Origin: Desulfovibrio sp.
GTDB taxonomy: Bacteria; Desulfobacterota; Desulfovibrionia; Desulfovibrionales; Desulfovibrionaceae
NCBI GenBank assembly: GCA_009773975.1
Contig: VSMX01000011.1
Coordinates: forward strand, 9,282-17,580
Length of the DNA: 8,299 nucleotides
Reading direction: 5' to 3'
In this document: positions 1-5,848 of the stretch, one piece after another
How positions within the stretch are numbered: the stretch's first letter is position 1
Layout of the letters: every line of letters begins with the position of its first letter
The notes under the pieces: model-generated
Database searches by the model: none
What the model was told of the DNA's origin: nothing
Seen by the model: the letters and a program-made list of their open reading frames with translations, nothing else
Program-made: the position numbers and the translations under genes

Positions 1-1147
1 CGATTTCGAGGGTCAGCAAGCGGCCCTCCTCATCCAGAAAAAGCTTGGGATTATAGGTTGCCGGCTGAAAAACCGGTTCCATGAGCTGCAGAAACTGGCT
101 GGGCTCGTAAAGCTCGCTCGAAGGCAGCTTTGTCCAGACGCGGTCGAGAAATTCCGAAATCTCGTCATGGGGCACGACTGGCCGCTCATAAATCAGGTTG
201 TGGACAAGCGAGGGGTAAAGCCCTGTCTGCACCGGGTAAAAATTGTGCTGATAGCAGACCCAGAGCGGCATTTGCCCGTGGAATGTGATTGGGGCTTCCT
301 CGGCATGCTCGGCATCCGGTTCGATTGGCAGCGGGGGACGCCCCTCGCGCTTCAGCATGACATCGAAACTGAAACCGCAATCGTCCAGGTTTGGCTTGAG
401 CTTCAGGGAAAAAGGCGTGCTTTCGATGCGGCAGGGCTTGTCCGTTTTTTTCCAGAGCAGGTAATATTCCTTGCGCACGGCCCAGAAAAACCACGAGGTC
501 AGGCCGTCGGGAATTTCCACCCTGTGCCCGTAATAATCCAGATGCTGGCCGATTTGCTTTGCAACCTGCGGCAATTGGGGCGAAAATTCGCTCCATTCGG
601 GATTCTGGATAATCTGCTGAAGGGTAATTTCGTTATGCACGGTGGAAAGACCGGACTTGTTCTGACGGCCGCGGAAAAATGAAACCAGCAGGCGCCCGGG
701 CTCCGGCTCGAAACGGAAAATAAGGTAATGGCGTCCTGGTTCGGGCTCCATGTCCGTTGAAAAAAATGTGCGGAAACTCTGCTTCCAGTCCGTAACGGGC
801 GCCGGCGTTTCCTCCGCGTCGCCCTGTTCCTTGCGCAGTTCCTCGACAAGGCGCATGGCCAGGGCGGCCACATGGCGGCAAATGCCGGTGAAGGCGTCGG
901 AGCAGTTGCACTGGTGGCGCGTGCTGCGGTCGGTAAGGGTGAAATTCAGGGCAGGAGTATAGACCTGAAGGTCCTCCCCCTGGATGACGCCCTGCACATC
1001 CCAGGTTTCGCCCTCCTGAATATTTATTTTTTGCACACCTCCCTCGGAAAGGATATAGTAGGCCGCGTCGCGGATGTATTCCGGCACGCAGTCGTGAAGA
1101 AAACTCTGGCCCATTTCGCGGACAACACTGTGTTCTGATCGGCTCAT
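1..1147 (-). CDS. SWIM zinc-finger protein, N-terminal part of a probable SNF2-family helicase (3' end outside window)
   Basis: The frame is open for 382 codons from ATG 1147 to the left edge, and the protein continues beyond it. A SWIM zinc finger, CxCx7CxH, is clear at residues 80-92 (CNCSDAFTGICRH; ligands C80, C82, C90, H92), followed by a helix and an acidic linker. Residues about 115-382 are a hydrophilic alpha/beta region without helicase motifs. In bacteria, SWIM fingers near the N-terminus with several hundred residues after them are typical of SNF2/HepA-type DNA-dependent ATPases, whose Walker A and DEAH motifs would lie past the edge. The SWIM call is direct; the helicase call is inference. 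The start is supported by GAGG five bases before the ATG. The gene is divergent from the binding-protein gene at 1238, with a candidate promoter in the gap. A stand-alone SWIM protein is the main alternative. Confidence 0.72.
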   Translation of the reverse strand, partial: MSRSEHSVVREMGQSFLHDCVPEYIRDAAYYILSEGGVQKINIQEGETWDVQGVIQGEDLQVYTPALNFTLTDRSTRHQCNCSDAFTGICRHVAALAMRLVEELRKEQGDAEETPAPVTDWKQSFRTFFSTDMEPEPGRHYLIFRFEPEPGRLLVSFFRGRQNKSGLSTVHNEITLQQIIQNPEWSEFSPQLPQVAKQIGQHLDYYGHRVEIPDGLTSWFFWAVRKEYYLLWKKTDKPCRIESTPFSLKLKPNLDDCGFSFDVMLKREGRPPLPIEPDAEHAEEAPITFHGQMPLWVCYQHNFYPVQTGLYPSLVHNLIYERPVVPHDEISEFLDRVWTKLPSSELYEPSQFLQLMEPVFQPATYNPKLFLDEEGRLLTLEI

Positions 1148-1209
1148 CTGGCCCTCGTGGATCTTGGTCCGGCAATTTCCCCCAAACAAAACATTGCCGA
1201 ACGTAGCGG

Positions 1210-1238
1210 ATTGGAAACCTGTAACACACCTTTGACAA
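1210..1238 (-). promoter_or_regulatory. Candidate sigma-70 promoter for the SWIM protein gene
   Basis: On the minus strand TTGTCA (1238-1233, five of six consensus positions) is followed after 17 nt by TCCAAT (1215-1210, four of six). This would start a transcript near 1203, with a leader of about 55 nt to ATG 1147. The -35 box overlaps the proposed ATG of the divergent binding-protein gene. Match to consensus is the only evidence. Confidence 0.33.
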
Positions 1239-2923
1239 TGAAATCAACCAGTTCATTTGCAAACAAGAAAGTTTTGCCGTGGATTTTTCTCTGCCTCGTT
1301 CTCTCTCTTTCAACATTGCCGTCCAGGGCGGAGAAAGCCCGCGGCATTCCCGCGGAAAGCGGGCGCGAGGGCGTTTGGGACAGCGGTGAGAAGGCCAGCC
1401 CGGCCGATGGCGACCGCATTGTGTTCGGCACAATAGGCGAGGCTTCCAACCTGATAACCTATCTTTCCACGGATTCCGCCTCCCACGAAGTAGCGGACCT
1501 GATTTTTACCGCGCTTTTGCGCTACAACAAAAATCTGGAGCCGGAGGCCTGGGCCGCGGAATGGTACAGGCTGGAAGACGGCGGCAAGAGAATGCTGTTC
1601 CGGCTGCGCAAGGGCATACTCTGGGAAGACGGCGTGGAACTGACGGCGGAAGACGTGGCCTTTACCTATCGCCTTGTCATTGACCCGAAAACCGCCAGCC
1701 CGTATGCGGAGGATTTTTTGCGCGTCAAGGAGCTGAATGTCCTGGACCGCTATACCATCGAGGTTATTTACGAGGAATTTTTCGCGCGCGCCGTGGCCAC
1801 CTGGATGAGCCCGATCTTGCCCAAACATATTCTGGAGGGCCGGAACATCCGCGACACGCCATTCAGCCGCAAACCCGTGGGCGCGGGCCCATACAGGCTC
1901 AAGGAATGGCAGTCCGGCAGCCGGATAGTGCTCGAAGCCTCGGAAACCTATTTTGGCGGCCGCCCGCACATTGACGAAGTGATTTACAGGATCATTCCCG
2001 ACGATGCCACCATGTTCATGGAATTGCGCGCCGGGCGCCTGGACGTGATGAATCTGAACCCGCTGCAGAGCCTGCGCCAGACCAGCGGTAACTGGTGGGA
2101 CAACGAATTTCACAAATACCGCTATCTTGCCCCGGTTTATATTTTTCTGGGCTTCAATCTGCGGCATCCTTTCTTTTCGGACATAAGGGTAAGAAAGGCC
2201 ATTTCCCTGGCCATCAACCGCCAGGACATTGTCAATGGAGTGCTGCTTGGCCAGGGCGAGGCGGCATTCGGGCCCTTCAAGCCGGGTTCATGGGCCTATC
2301 ATCAAAAACTGCAGCCCGTGGCCCAGGATGTGGCAAAGGCCGAACAAATGCTGGACGAGGCGGGTTTCATGAGGAAAAAAAACGGCCTGCGGGAGAAAGA
2401 AGGCCGCCCGCTGGCCTTCACCATCCTGACCAACCAGGGCAATGAGCAGCGCATTCTTACGGCCACGCTGATTCAAAGCCAGCTGGCCAAAATTGGCGTG
2501 GAGGCGCACATCCGCACTGTGGAATGGGCGGCCTTTACCCGCGAATTTGTCCACAAGGGCAATTTTGACGCCGTCATCCTGGGCTGGACCATTCCCCAGG
2601 ATCCCGACATTTTCCAGATCTGGCATTCCTCCCAGGCCCATGACGGCGGCCTGAATTTTGTCTGGTACCAGAACGCGGAAATGGACAAGCTGCTGGAAGA
2701 AGGCCGCTCCACGCCCAACCGCGCGCAGCGCACCCGCATCTATGCCCGCATCCAGGAAATCCTGAACGAGGAACAGCCCTATTGCTTCCTTTTTGTGCCC
2801 TACGCCCTGCCCATAGTGCAACGGCGCTTCGAAGGCATCCAGCCGGCCCTTGCCGGCATCATGTACAATTTTGAAAAATGGTTTGTGCCAAAGGCCCTGC
2901 AGAGGCATGAGGTGGTGAAATAA
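1238..2923 (+). CDS. ABC transporter substrate-binding protein, family 5 (peptide/nickel type)
   Basis: A 561-aa periplasmic solute-binding protein of the SBP_bac_5 (DppA/OppA) family, which delivers oligopeptides or similar ligands to an ABC importer. Residues 1-31 form a Sec signal peptide: KK at 10-11, a hydrophobic core at 12-27 and a likely signal peptidase I site after PSRA (31). C19 lacks a lipobox, so it is probably not a lipoprotein. Family landmarks are LRKGILWEDG (123-132), TAEDVAFTYRLVIDP (136-150), VGAGPYRLKEW (214-224) and SDIRVRKAISLAINRQDIV (314-332). Length is normal for the family. I chose ATG 1238 because the signal peptide begins there; an in-frame GTG at 1157 would add 27 residues of non-secretory character. 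No good Shine-Dalgarno precedes either start. No permease or ATPase gene follows, so this is an orphan within the window and the ligand cannot be assigned. Confidence 0.92.
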   Translation: MKSTSSFANKKVLPWIFLCLVLSLSTLPSRAEKARGIPAESGREGVWDSGEKASPADGDRIVFGTIGEASNLITYLSTDSASHEVADLIFTALLRYNKNLEPEAWAAEWYRLEDGGKRMLFRLRKGILWEDGVELTAEDVAFTYRLVIDPKTASPYAEDFLRVKELNVLDRYTIEVIYEEFFARAVATWMSPILPKHILEGRNIRDTPFSRKPVGAGPYRLKEWQSGSRIVLEASETYFGGRPHIDEVIYRIIPDDATMFMELRAGRLDVMNLNPLQSLRQTSGNWWDNEFHKYRYLAPVYIFLGFNLRHPFFSDIRVRKAISLAINRQDIVNGVLLGQGEAAFGPFKPGSWAYHQKLQPVAQDVAKAEQMLDEAGFMRKKNGLREKEGRPLAFTILTNQGNEQRILTATLIQSQLAKIGVEAHIRTVEWAAFTREFVHKGNFDAVILGWTIPQDPDIFQIWHSSQAHDGGLNFVWYQNAEMDKLLEEGRSTPNRAQRTRIYARIQEILNEEQPYCFLFVPYALPIVQRRFEGIQPALAGIMYNFEKWFVPKALQRHEVVK

Positions 2924-3020
2924 CCCGCATTTTGCAAATATGCCCTATTGCCAAAATCGGACTTGATGAATCCGGCCGCGCAATGCACAATCGAAAACAT
3001 GCGGGCCGACTGCGCGCATA

Positions 3021-3052
3021 TTGAAGCGGGCTGAAAAGCTCTTTATTACAAT
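3021..3052 (+). promoter_or_regulatory. Candidate sigma-70 promoter for the small membrane protein gene
   Basis: TTGAAG (3021-3026) and TATTAC (3044-3049) are separated by 17 nt, each matching four of six consensus bases. An overlapping TACAAT (3047-3052) matches five of six but would need 20-nt spacing from the same -35. Transcription would begin around 3056-3059, just ahead of the ribosome site GGAG at 3065-3068. Confidence 0.4.
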
Positions 3053-3074
3053 ATCTTGCTTATTGGAGACAATC

Positions 3075-3326
3075 ATGGCTTATAAAATGGAAAAAAAGAC
3101 TCTCTGGATATTATGCGCGGTAATCGTATTTGTTTTTCTGGCTGTATTTTTCGGGCTGCACGTTCTTGCCCCTCTGCTTGACCCTGTTACCCGGGACATG
3201 GTCAAGATTTTCCTTTGCGGCGCTGTCTGCGGCCTTTTGCCCGGTCTCTGGATTGGAAGCAAGCTTGAAAAATTTTTCGCCAAAGAAGAAAATAAGCTCG
3301 CAAAAGAGGTAAACAGGCTCAAATAA
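3075..3326 (+). CDS. Small two-helix membrane protein, function unknown
   Basis: An 83-aa protein of unknown function. It has a short basic N-terminus (MAYKMEKK), a first membrane helix at about residues 10-34, a short loop (DPVTRDM) and a second helix at about 43-62. A charged, helical C-terminal tail (63-83) is rich in K and E and could form a short coiled coil. Both termini are lysine-rich and therefore probably cytoplasmic. ATG 3075 is chosen because GGAG lies six bases before it; the frame extends up to a TTG at 3021, but that triplet falls in the likely -35 box and the extra residues look non-coding. The gene is 151 bp after the binding protein, with its own candidate promoter, so it is probably a separate unit. 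I do not recognise a family. Confidence 0.72.
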   Translation: MAYKMEKKTLWILCAVIVFVFLAVFFGLHVLAPLLDPVTRDMVKIFLCGAVCGLLPGLWIGSKLEKFFAKEENKLAKEVNRLK

Positions 3327-3338
3327 ATTGCGCCCCCG

Positions 3339-3368
3339 GCCTGGAAAGATTATCCTTTGATTCCAGGC
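3339..3368 (+). terminator. Inverted repeat just after the small membrane protein gene
   Basis: GCCTGGAA (3339-3346) and TTCCAGGC (3361-3368) are perfect 8-bp arms around a 14-nt loop; an alternative pairs GCCTGG plus AAAG with CTTT. It starts 12 nt after the stop codon at 3324-3326, where a terminator would be expected. There is no T-run after it, so it may instead be a 3' stabilising hairpin or a weak or Rho-assisted stop. Confidence 0.3.
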
Positions 3369-3428
3369 GGAGACCTCCCGGGCAAAGCACACCAGCCACA
3401 TCCGGGGCGGGCGAAAAATATTCCCCCT

Positions 3429-3461
3429 GGGGCGGCAGACGCGAATGTCGCTTCGCGCCCC
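3429..3461 (+). other. GC-rich bulged hairpin upstream of a possible small ORF
   Basis: GGGGC (3429-3433) pairs with GCCCC (3457-3461), and GCGAA (3441-3445) with TTCGC (3452-3456). The two stems stack at 3456/3457, giving about 10 bp with a seven-base bulge on the 5' side. No T-tract follows, so it is not a classic terminator. It ends 31 nt before the proposed GTG start at 3493. Confidence 0.3.
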
Positions 3462-3492
3462 TGCCGGCGCAACCAGCTTCAACGAGGTCAGA

Positions 3493-3705
3493 GTGAAGAC
3501 TTTCTGGATTATTTATACATTCTTTTTGAATTCCGGGGATACCCTTGTGGCCATGGACGATTACATTGTGCTTGCGCCGGACAAAATTCAGTGCGAGCGC
3601 GCAGCCGATATGCAGGCCGAAAAGTTCAGGAACGAATGGCTGAAAACAAACAGCCATTTTTTCCATGGCGTTATTGCAAGATGTATGGAGGCTGACGAGG
3701 AATAA
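3493..3705 (+). CDS. Possible small protein of 70 aa, function unknown
   Basis: The proposed start is GTG 3493, five bases after GAGG (3484-3487); the stop is TAA 3703-3705. The 70 residues begin with a moderately hydrophobic stretch (VKTFWIIYTFFLNSG), continue as a mixed alpha-helical segment with two cysteines, and end acidic (EADEE). Codon choice resembles the neighbouring genes, which favours a real gene. Two other in-frame starts exist: ATG 3445, which lies in the 3429-3461 hairpin and has no ribosome site, and ATG 3553. It follows the small membrane protein by 166 bp on the same strand. No family is recognised. An open antisense frame on the same codon triplets keeps confidence moderate. 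Confidence 0.42.
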   Translation: MKTFWIIYTFFLNSGDTLVAMDDYIVLAPDKIQCERAADMQAEKFRNEWLKTNSHFFHGVIARCMEADEE

Positions 3706-3724
3706 ATACTTCACAAGTTTGCGT

Positions 3725-3955
3725 TCATGTGTCCCCGGGACAACATTGCCTGAAAGATCCCGCAGCCGCGTTCTTTTTGCGGGGCAATTCTCTCATTTCG
3801 TCCTGCTGTCCACAATGCAATGTCAATACCGAATGCCAGATTGCCTTTTCCAGGGCAACGGGCAAATATTTGCGGAAGGCCAGGATAAAAAGGAAAAGGG
3901 CTACAATCTCCAGAAGCTGCTGGCCCCGAATTGCCGCGATTACAGGACAGGTCAT
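3725..3955 (-). CDS. Doubtful 76-aa ORF with one hydrophobic stretch
   Basis: From ATG 3955 to TGA 3725 the frame encodes 76 residues beginning MTCPVIAAIRGQQ. A hydrophobic segment at about residues 14-26 (LLEIVALFLFILA) is followed by a basic and polar tail ending CCPGDT. Codon use is not unlike a real gene. It lies downstream of the leftward unknown operon and beyond its probable terminator, with no visible ribosome site. It could be a small membrane protein, the remnant of a larger gene, or chance. I list it only because its hydrophobic pattern is better than that of the other short frames here. Confidence 0.2.
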   Translation of the reverse strand: MTCPVIAAIRGQQLLEIVALFLFILAFRKYLPVALEKAIWHSVLTLHCGQQDEMRELPRKKNAAAGSFRQCCPGDT

Positions 3956-3997
3956 GGAAAAGATCAAATTTTCGGATCTGAAGGGAAGTCGTGAAAA

Positions 3998-4030
3998 CAA
4001 TCCCGGCCTGATTCTGCAGCGCCGGGATTT
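3998..4030 (-). terminator. Probable terminator of the leftward unknown operon (possibly bidirectional)
   Basis: AATCCCGGC (3999-4007) and GCCGGGATT (4021-4029) are perfect 9-bp arms with a 13-nt loop. On the minus strand the stem is followed by GTTTTC, and it begins about 34 nt after the stop of the 255-aa gene. On the plus strand it is followed by TCCAAAATTTT, so it could also slow rightward transcription. Confidence 0.5.
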
Positions 4031-4056
4031 CCAAAATTTTGAATTAATTATTTGAA

Positions 4057-4079
4057 AAAAGCTCAAACTTTGGGCTTTT
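4057..4079 (+). terminator. Hairpin with A-tract and T-tract overlapping the stop codon of the convergent gene
   Basis: On the plus strand AAAAGCTCAA (4057-4066) pairs with TTGGGCTTTT (4070-4079) around a three-base loop: ten pairs including one U-G. It has the A-run/stem/T-run form of an intrinsic terminator for rightward transcripts. On the minus strand the wobble becomes an A-C mismatch. It spans the stop codon (4063-4065) and last codons of the leftward gene. The stem has few GC pairs, so it may be weak. Confidence 0.33.
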
Positions 4080-4830
4080 CATCATCCGGCGATTGCTGAT
4101 TGTCGGACGGCGGCAGGGCCTGGCTGGTTACGTCCAGCACCCTGTTGTTCTGGTCCAGAGCCTCGAGAGGGGCAATTTTGCCGTCATTGCCGCCAATGGC
4201 CAGACTTTTGCGATCCAGCAGCACAATGCCGGTTTTATCAAGCACTTCCCTGCGCCAGGCATATTCCTGCTCCATCTTGCGCTGCCTGTAAACCATTATG
4301 GCATGCGCCAGAAAACAGATTGCCAGCAAGCCGCCCAAACTGCCGCAAATCCAGGGCATATAGGGCAAAAGCGCATGAAAAAGCCTCATCAGCGCTGAAA
4401 ACGCGCCATCCACAAAAAACAGGCCGGCCCCAAGCAGCAAAATGCCGAGAAGCACCACAAGGGTCGGGGCATTGCGCACGGTAGCGTAAAAGCGGCGCAT
4501 GCCCTCCGGCACCTGGTCCGCATCCGGCGCTTCCCCGCCGCCGTTTTCCTCGCGATCCATGGCCTTTGATAGCCAGGTGCCCGCCAGATGCACAATCAAC
4601 AGGAGCCCAACGGGACACAAGATGGCCGCAATGCTCCAGACCAGCCAGGGAAAGCGGGCCATGGGCGGCCCGCCCGGTGTTTCCGGCACGGAATGGATGA
4701 TGCCGTAAAAAAAGGCCACGCCGCCAATGATCAGTTCGACAAAAAAAATGGCTATCAGCAGATAAAACAGGGCATCGCTGTTTTTACCCGCATACCAGGG
4801 CGTGTTGCCGGTTTTGCCCTTTTGCATCAT
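4063..4830 (-). CDS. Four-helix membrane protein, function unknown (second gene of an operon)
   Basis: A 255-aa inner-membrane protein without a recognised family. Likely helices are at residues about 20-46, 62-88, 121-140 and 158-181. A hydrophilic loop rich in G, E and D (91-118) lies between helices 2 and 3. The tail (182-255) is soluble: it begins with the basic run RQRKMEQEYAWRR and ends acidic and disordered (SPDDEKPKV), so both termini are probably cytoplasmic. There is no signal peptide and no obvious catalytic motif. Its ATG overlaps the stop of the upstream 316-aa gene as ATGA, which strongly suggests translational coupling and a joint function. A second ATG follows immediately (MM). 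A hairpin terminator follows at 3999-4029. Confidence 0.85.
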   Translation of the reverse strand: MMQKGKTGNTPWYAGKNSDALFYLLIAIFFVELIIGGVAFFYGIIHSVPETPGGPPMARFPWLVWSIAAILCPVGLLLIVHLAGTWLSKAMDREENGGGEAPDADQVPEGMRRFYATVRNAPTLVVLLGILLLGAGLFFVDGAFSALMRLFHALLPYMPWICGSLGGLLAICFLAHAIMVYRQRKMEQEYAWRREVLDKTGIVLLDRKSLAIGGNDGKIAPLEALDQNNRVLDVTSQALPPSDNQQSPDDEKPKV

Positions 4831-5777
4831 TGCCCGGAGCTTTCCGGCGCTGCCGGTTCAAGATCAATTATCCGCCCCTGGAACCAGGCGTATGCCTCAA
4901 TCTCCTGGCCAACTTCCGGCTCATAATCCTTGAGGACAGCCTTGGAGACAAAGAGCACCAGATTCATGTCCGGCCTGTCATTGAAAGGAAAAACCAGGTA
5001 AAGCGCCTTGATGGGCATGGTTTCCAGGGTGTAGTCCTCAATCCTGTCAATTTTCGCCCGCAGCTGGTATTCGCAATACCTGCGCCCGGGCATGATGAAG
5101 TGCTTGTCCTTGACAACAAGCTTGAGCGGAGGCACATCCAGGCGGCTTTTGCCGGGGTTCTGTTCCAGCCAGTTTTTGGCGTGTTCCTCGAATTCTTCGC
5201 CGCTGGTAATGGCAAACTCATCCAGCAAAGCCTTGCGGATGCCAAAGGCGGCAGCGGAAAGCCAGAATGTATGGGTGATTTCCGGCGTCAAATCATCCTT
5301 GTCCCGGCTGTATAGCGGGTCAAAAAACCACATTGGTTTCTGCCCCTCGATCATGCTCACGGCCACGTCCGCGCCCAGGCCCTCGGCCCGCGGGTGAACT
5401 TCCGCAACCGCAAGATCAATCGGCAAGCCTTCCAGCAGGGGCACGGCCGTAACCGGCTTGAGTTCGCCGCCTTCAGGGCCGGCCATGAGGACGGAAGCCC
5501 GAATGGGCGATTCCTTTGGCCAGGCCATCAGCACATATTCCGTACCGCCGCGTTTCCATTGCCAGGCAGGCCTTGTGCCGCCATCGTGAAGAACAGTGCC
5601 CACAACCATGCCCATTATCTGGCGCGGGTCGCGGCCGGTAAGCGCCGCCCAGACATCGCCCAGGCCCTCGGCGTGAAAACGGGGGAATAACTCCTCCTGC
5701 TTTTCCCGGACTGGCACGGCCGCTTTTTCCGCAGGAGCAGCTTCTGCTTTTTTGCTTTTCTTCTTTCGTCCGAACAT
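4827..5777 (-). CDS. Conserved-looking soluble protein, function unknown (first gene of an operon)
   Basis: A 316-aa protein I cannot assign. The N-terminus (1-30) is highly charged and low in complexity (FGRKKKSKK, then Ala/Glu/Pro-rich), probably a disordered linker. Residues about 31-155 form a mixed region with Gly and Trp positions such as PAWQWKRGGTEYVLMAWP (70-87). Residues 165-210 are mainly helical, and 215-307 look beta-rich, ending GQEIEAYAWFQGRIIDLEP (290-308), which could be a small beta-barrel. There is no signal peptide or membrane helix, so it is cytoplasmic, perhaps membrane-attached through its partner. The start ATG 5777 has a weak AGGGA ahead of it. It overlaps the downstream membrane-protein gene by ATGA. 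It starts only about 20 nt after the pnp terminator, which leaves almost no room for a separate promoter. Confidence 0.85.
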   Translation of the reverse strand: MFGRKKKSKKAEAAPAEKAAVPVREKQEELFPRFHAEGLGDVWAALTGRDPRQIMGMVVGTVLHDGGTRPAWQWKRGGTEYVLMAWPKESPIRASVLMAGPEGGELKPVTAVPLLEGLPIDLAVAEVHPRAEGLGADVAVSMIEGQKPMWFFDPLYSRDKDDLTPEITHTFWLSAAAFGIRKALLDEFAITSGEEFEEHAKNWLEQNPGKSRLDVPPLKLVVKDKHFIMPGRRYCEYQLRAKIDRIEDYTLETMPIKALYLVFPFNDRPDMNLVLFVSKAVLKDYEPEVGQEIEAYAWFQGRIIDLEPAAPESSGQ

Positions 5778-5828
5778 GAAAACATCCCTGAAATATGAAA
5801 AAAATAATAACGGGGCTTCAATAATTGA
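5778..5828 (-). promoter_or_regulatory. Candidate promoter overlapping the pnp terminator
   Basis: On the minus strand TTGAAG in the 3' arm of the terminator (positions 5820-5815) is followed after 18 nt, mostly the T-run, by CATATT, which matches four of six -10 bases. A transcript would begin close to the AGGGA ahead of ATG 5777, giving a very short leader. The boxes are weak and the proposal rests on the lack of other promoter space. Confidence 0.22.
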
Positions 5829-5835
5829 AACCCCG
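5797..5835 (-). terminator. Intrinsic terminator of pnp
   Basis: Read on the minus strand, CGGGGTTTCAA (5835-5825) pairs with TTGAAGCCCCG (5821-5811): eleven pairs including one U-G, with a three-base loop. It is followed directly by TTATTATTTTTTT. It begins 13 nt after the pnp stop codon (5851-5849). This is the clearest regulatory element in the window. Confidence 0.88.
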
Positions 5836-5848
5836 AAAAAGCGGAAAC

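Larger units (their letters stand above)
3706..4062. other. Convergent intergenic region without a confident gene
   Basis: About 357 bp lie between the end of the rightward genes and the end of the leftward unknown operon. It contains hairpins at 3759-3783 (CCCGCA/TGCGGG), 3999-4029 and 4057-4079, and an AT-rich stretch at 4031-4060 with the palindrome CAAAATTTTG. Short open frames exist on both strands: minus 3955-3725, 76 aa with a hydrophobic stretch, and plus 3954-4055, 33 aa. Neither has support strong enough to call. No tRNA-like or repeat-derived sequence was noticed. Confidence 0.5.

Noticed and set aside
1157..1237. GTG start giving the binding protein 27 more residues
   Set aside because: The extension would put a non-secretory stretch before a normal signal peptide and has no ribosome site.
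1283..1297. Lipoprotein signal at C19 of the binding protein
   Set aside because: The residues before the cysteine (I-F-L) do not fit a lipobox, while PSRA gives a normal signal peptidase I site.
633..1433. Open minus-strand frame of 266 codons
   Set aside because: It crosses the divergent gap and overlaps both the SWIM protein (in another frame) and the signal-peptide region of the binding protein; its Cys/Pro/Arg-heavy composition is not protein-like.
1310..2908. Long minus-strand frames at 1310-2167 and 2288-2908
   Set aside because: They are antisense to the conserved family-5 binding protein and have no family resemblance.
3319..3714. Minus-strand frame of 131 codons opposite the possible 70-aa gene
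   Set aside because: It is codon-aligned antisense, has no ribosome site, and extends through the inverted repeats; the plus-strand reading has the better start signal.
3954..4055. 33-aa plus-strand micro-ORF with AGGA ahead of its ATG
   Set aside because: Its coding stretch is largely taken up by the 9-bp terminator stem and the AT-rich convergent region; nothing else supports translation.
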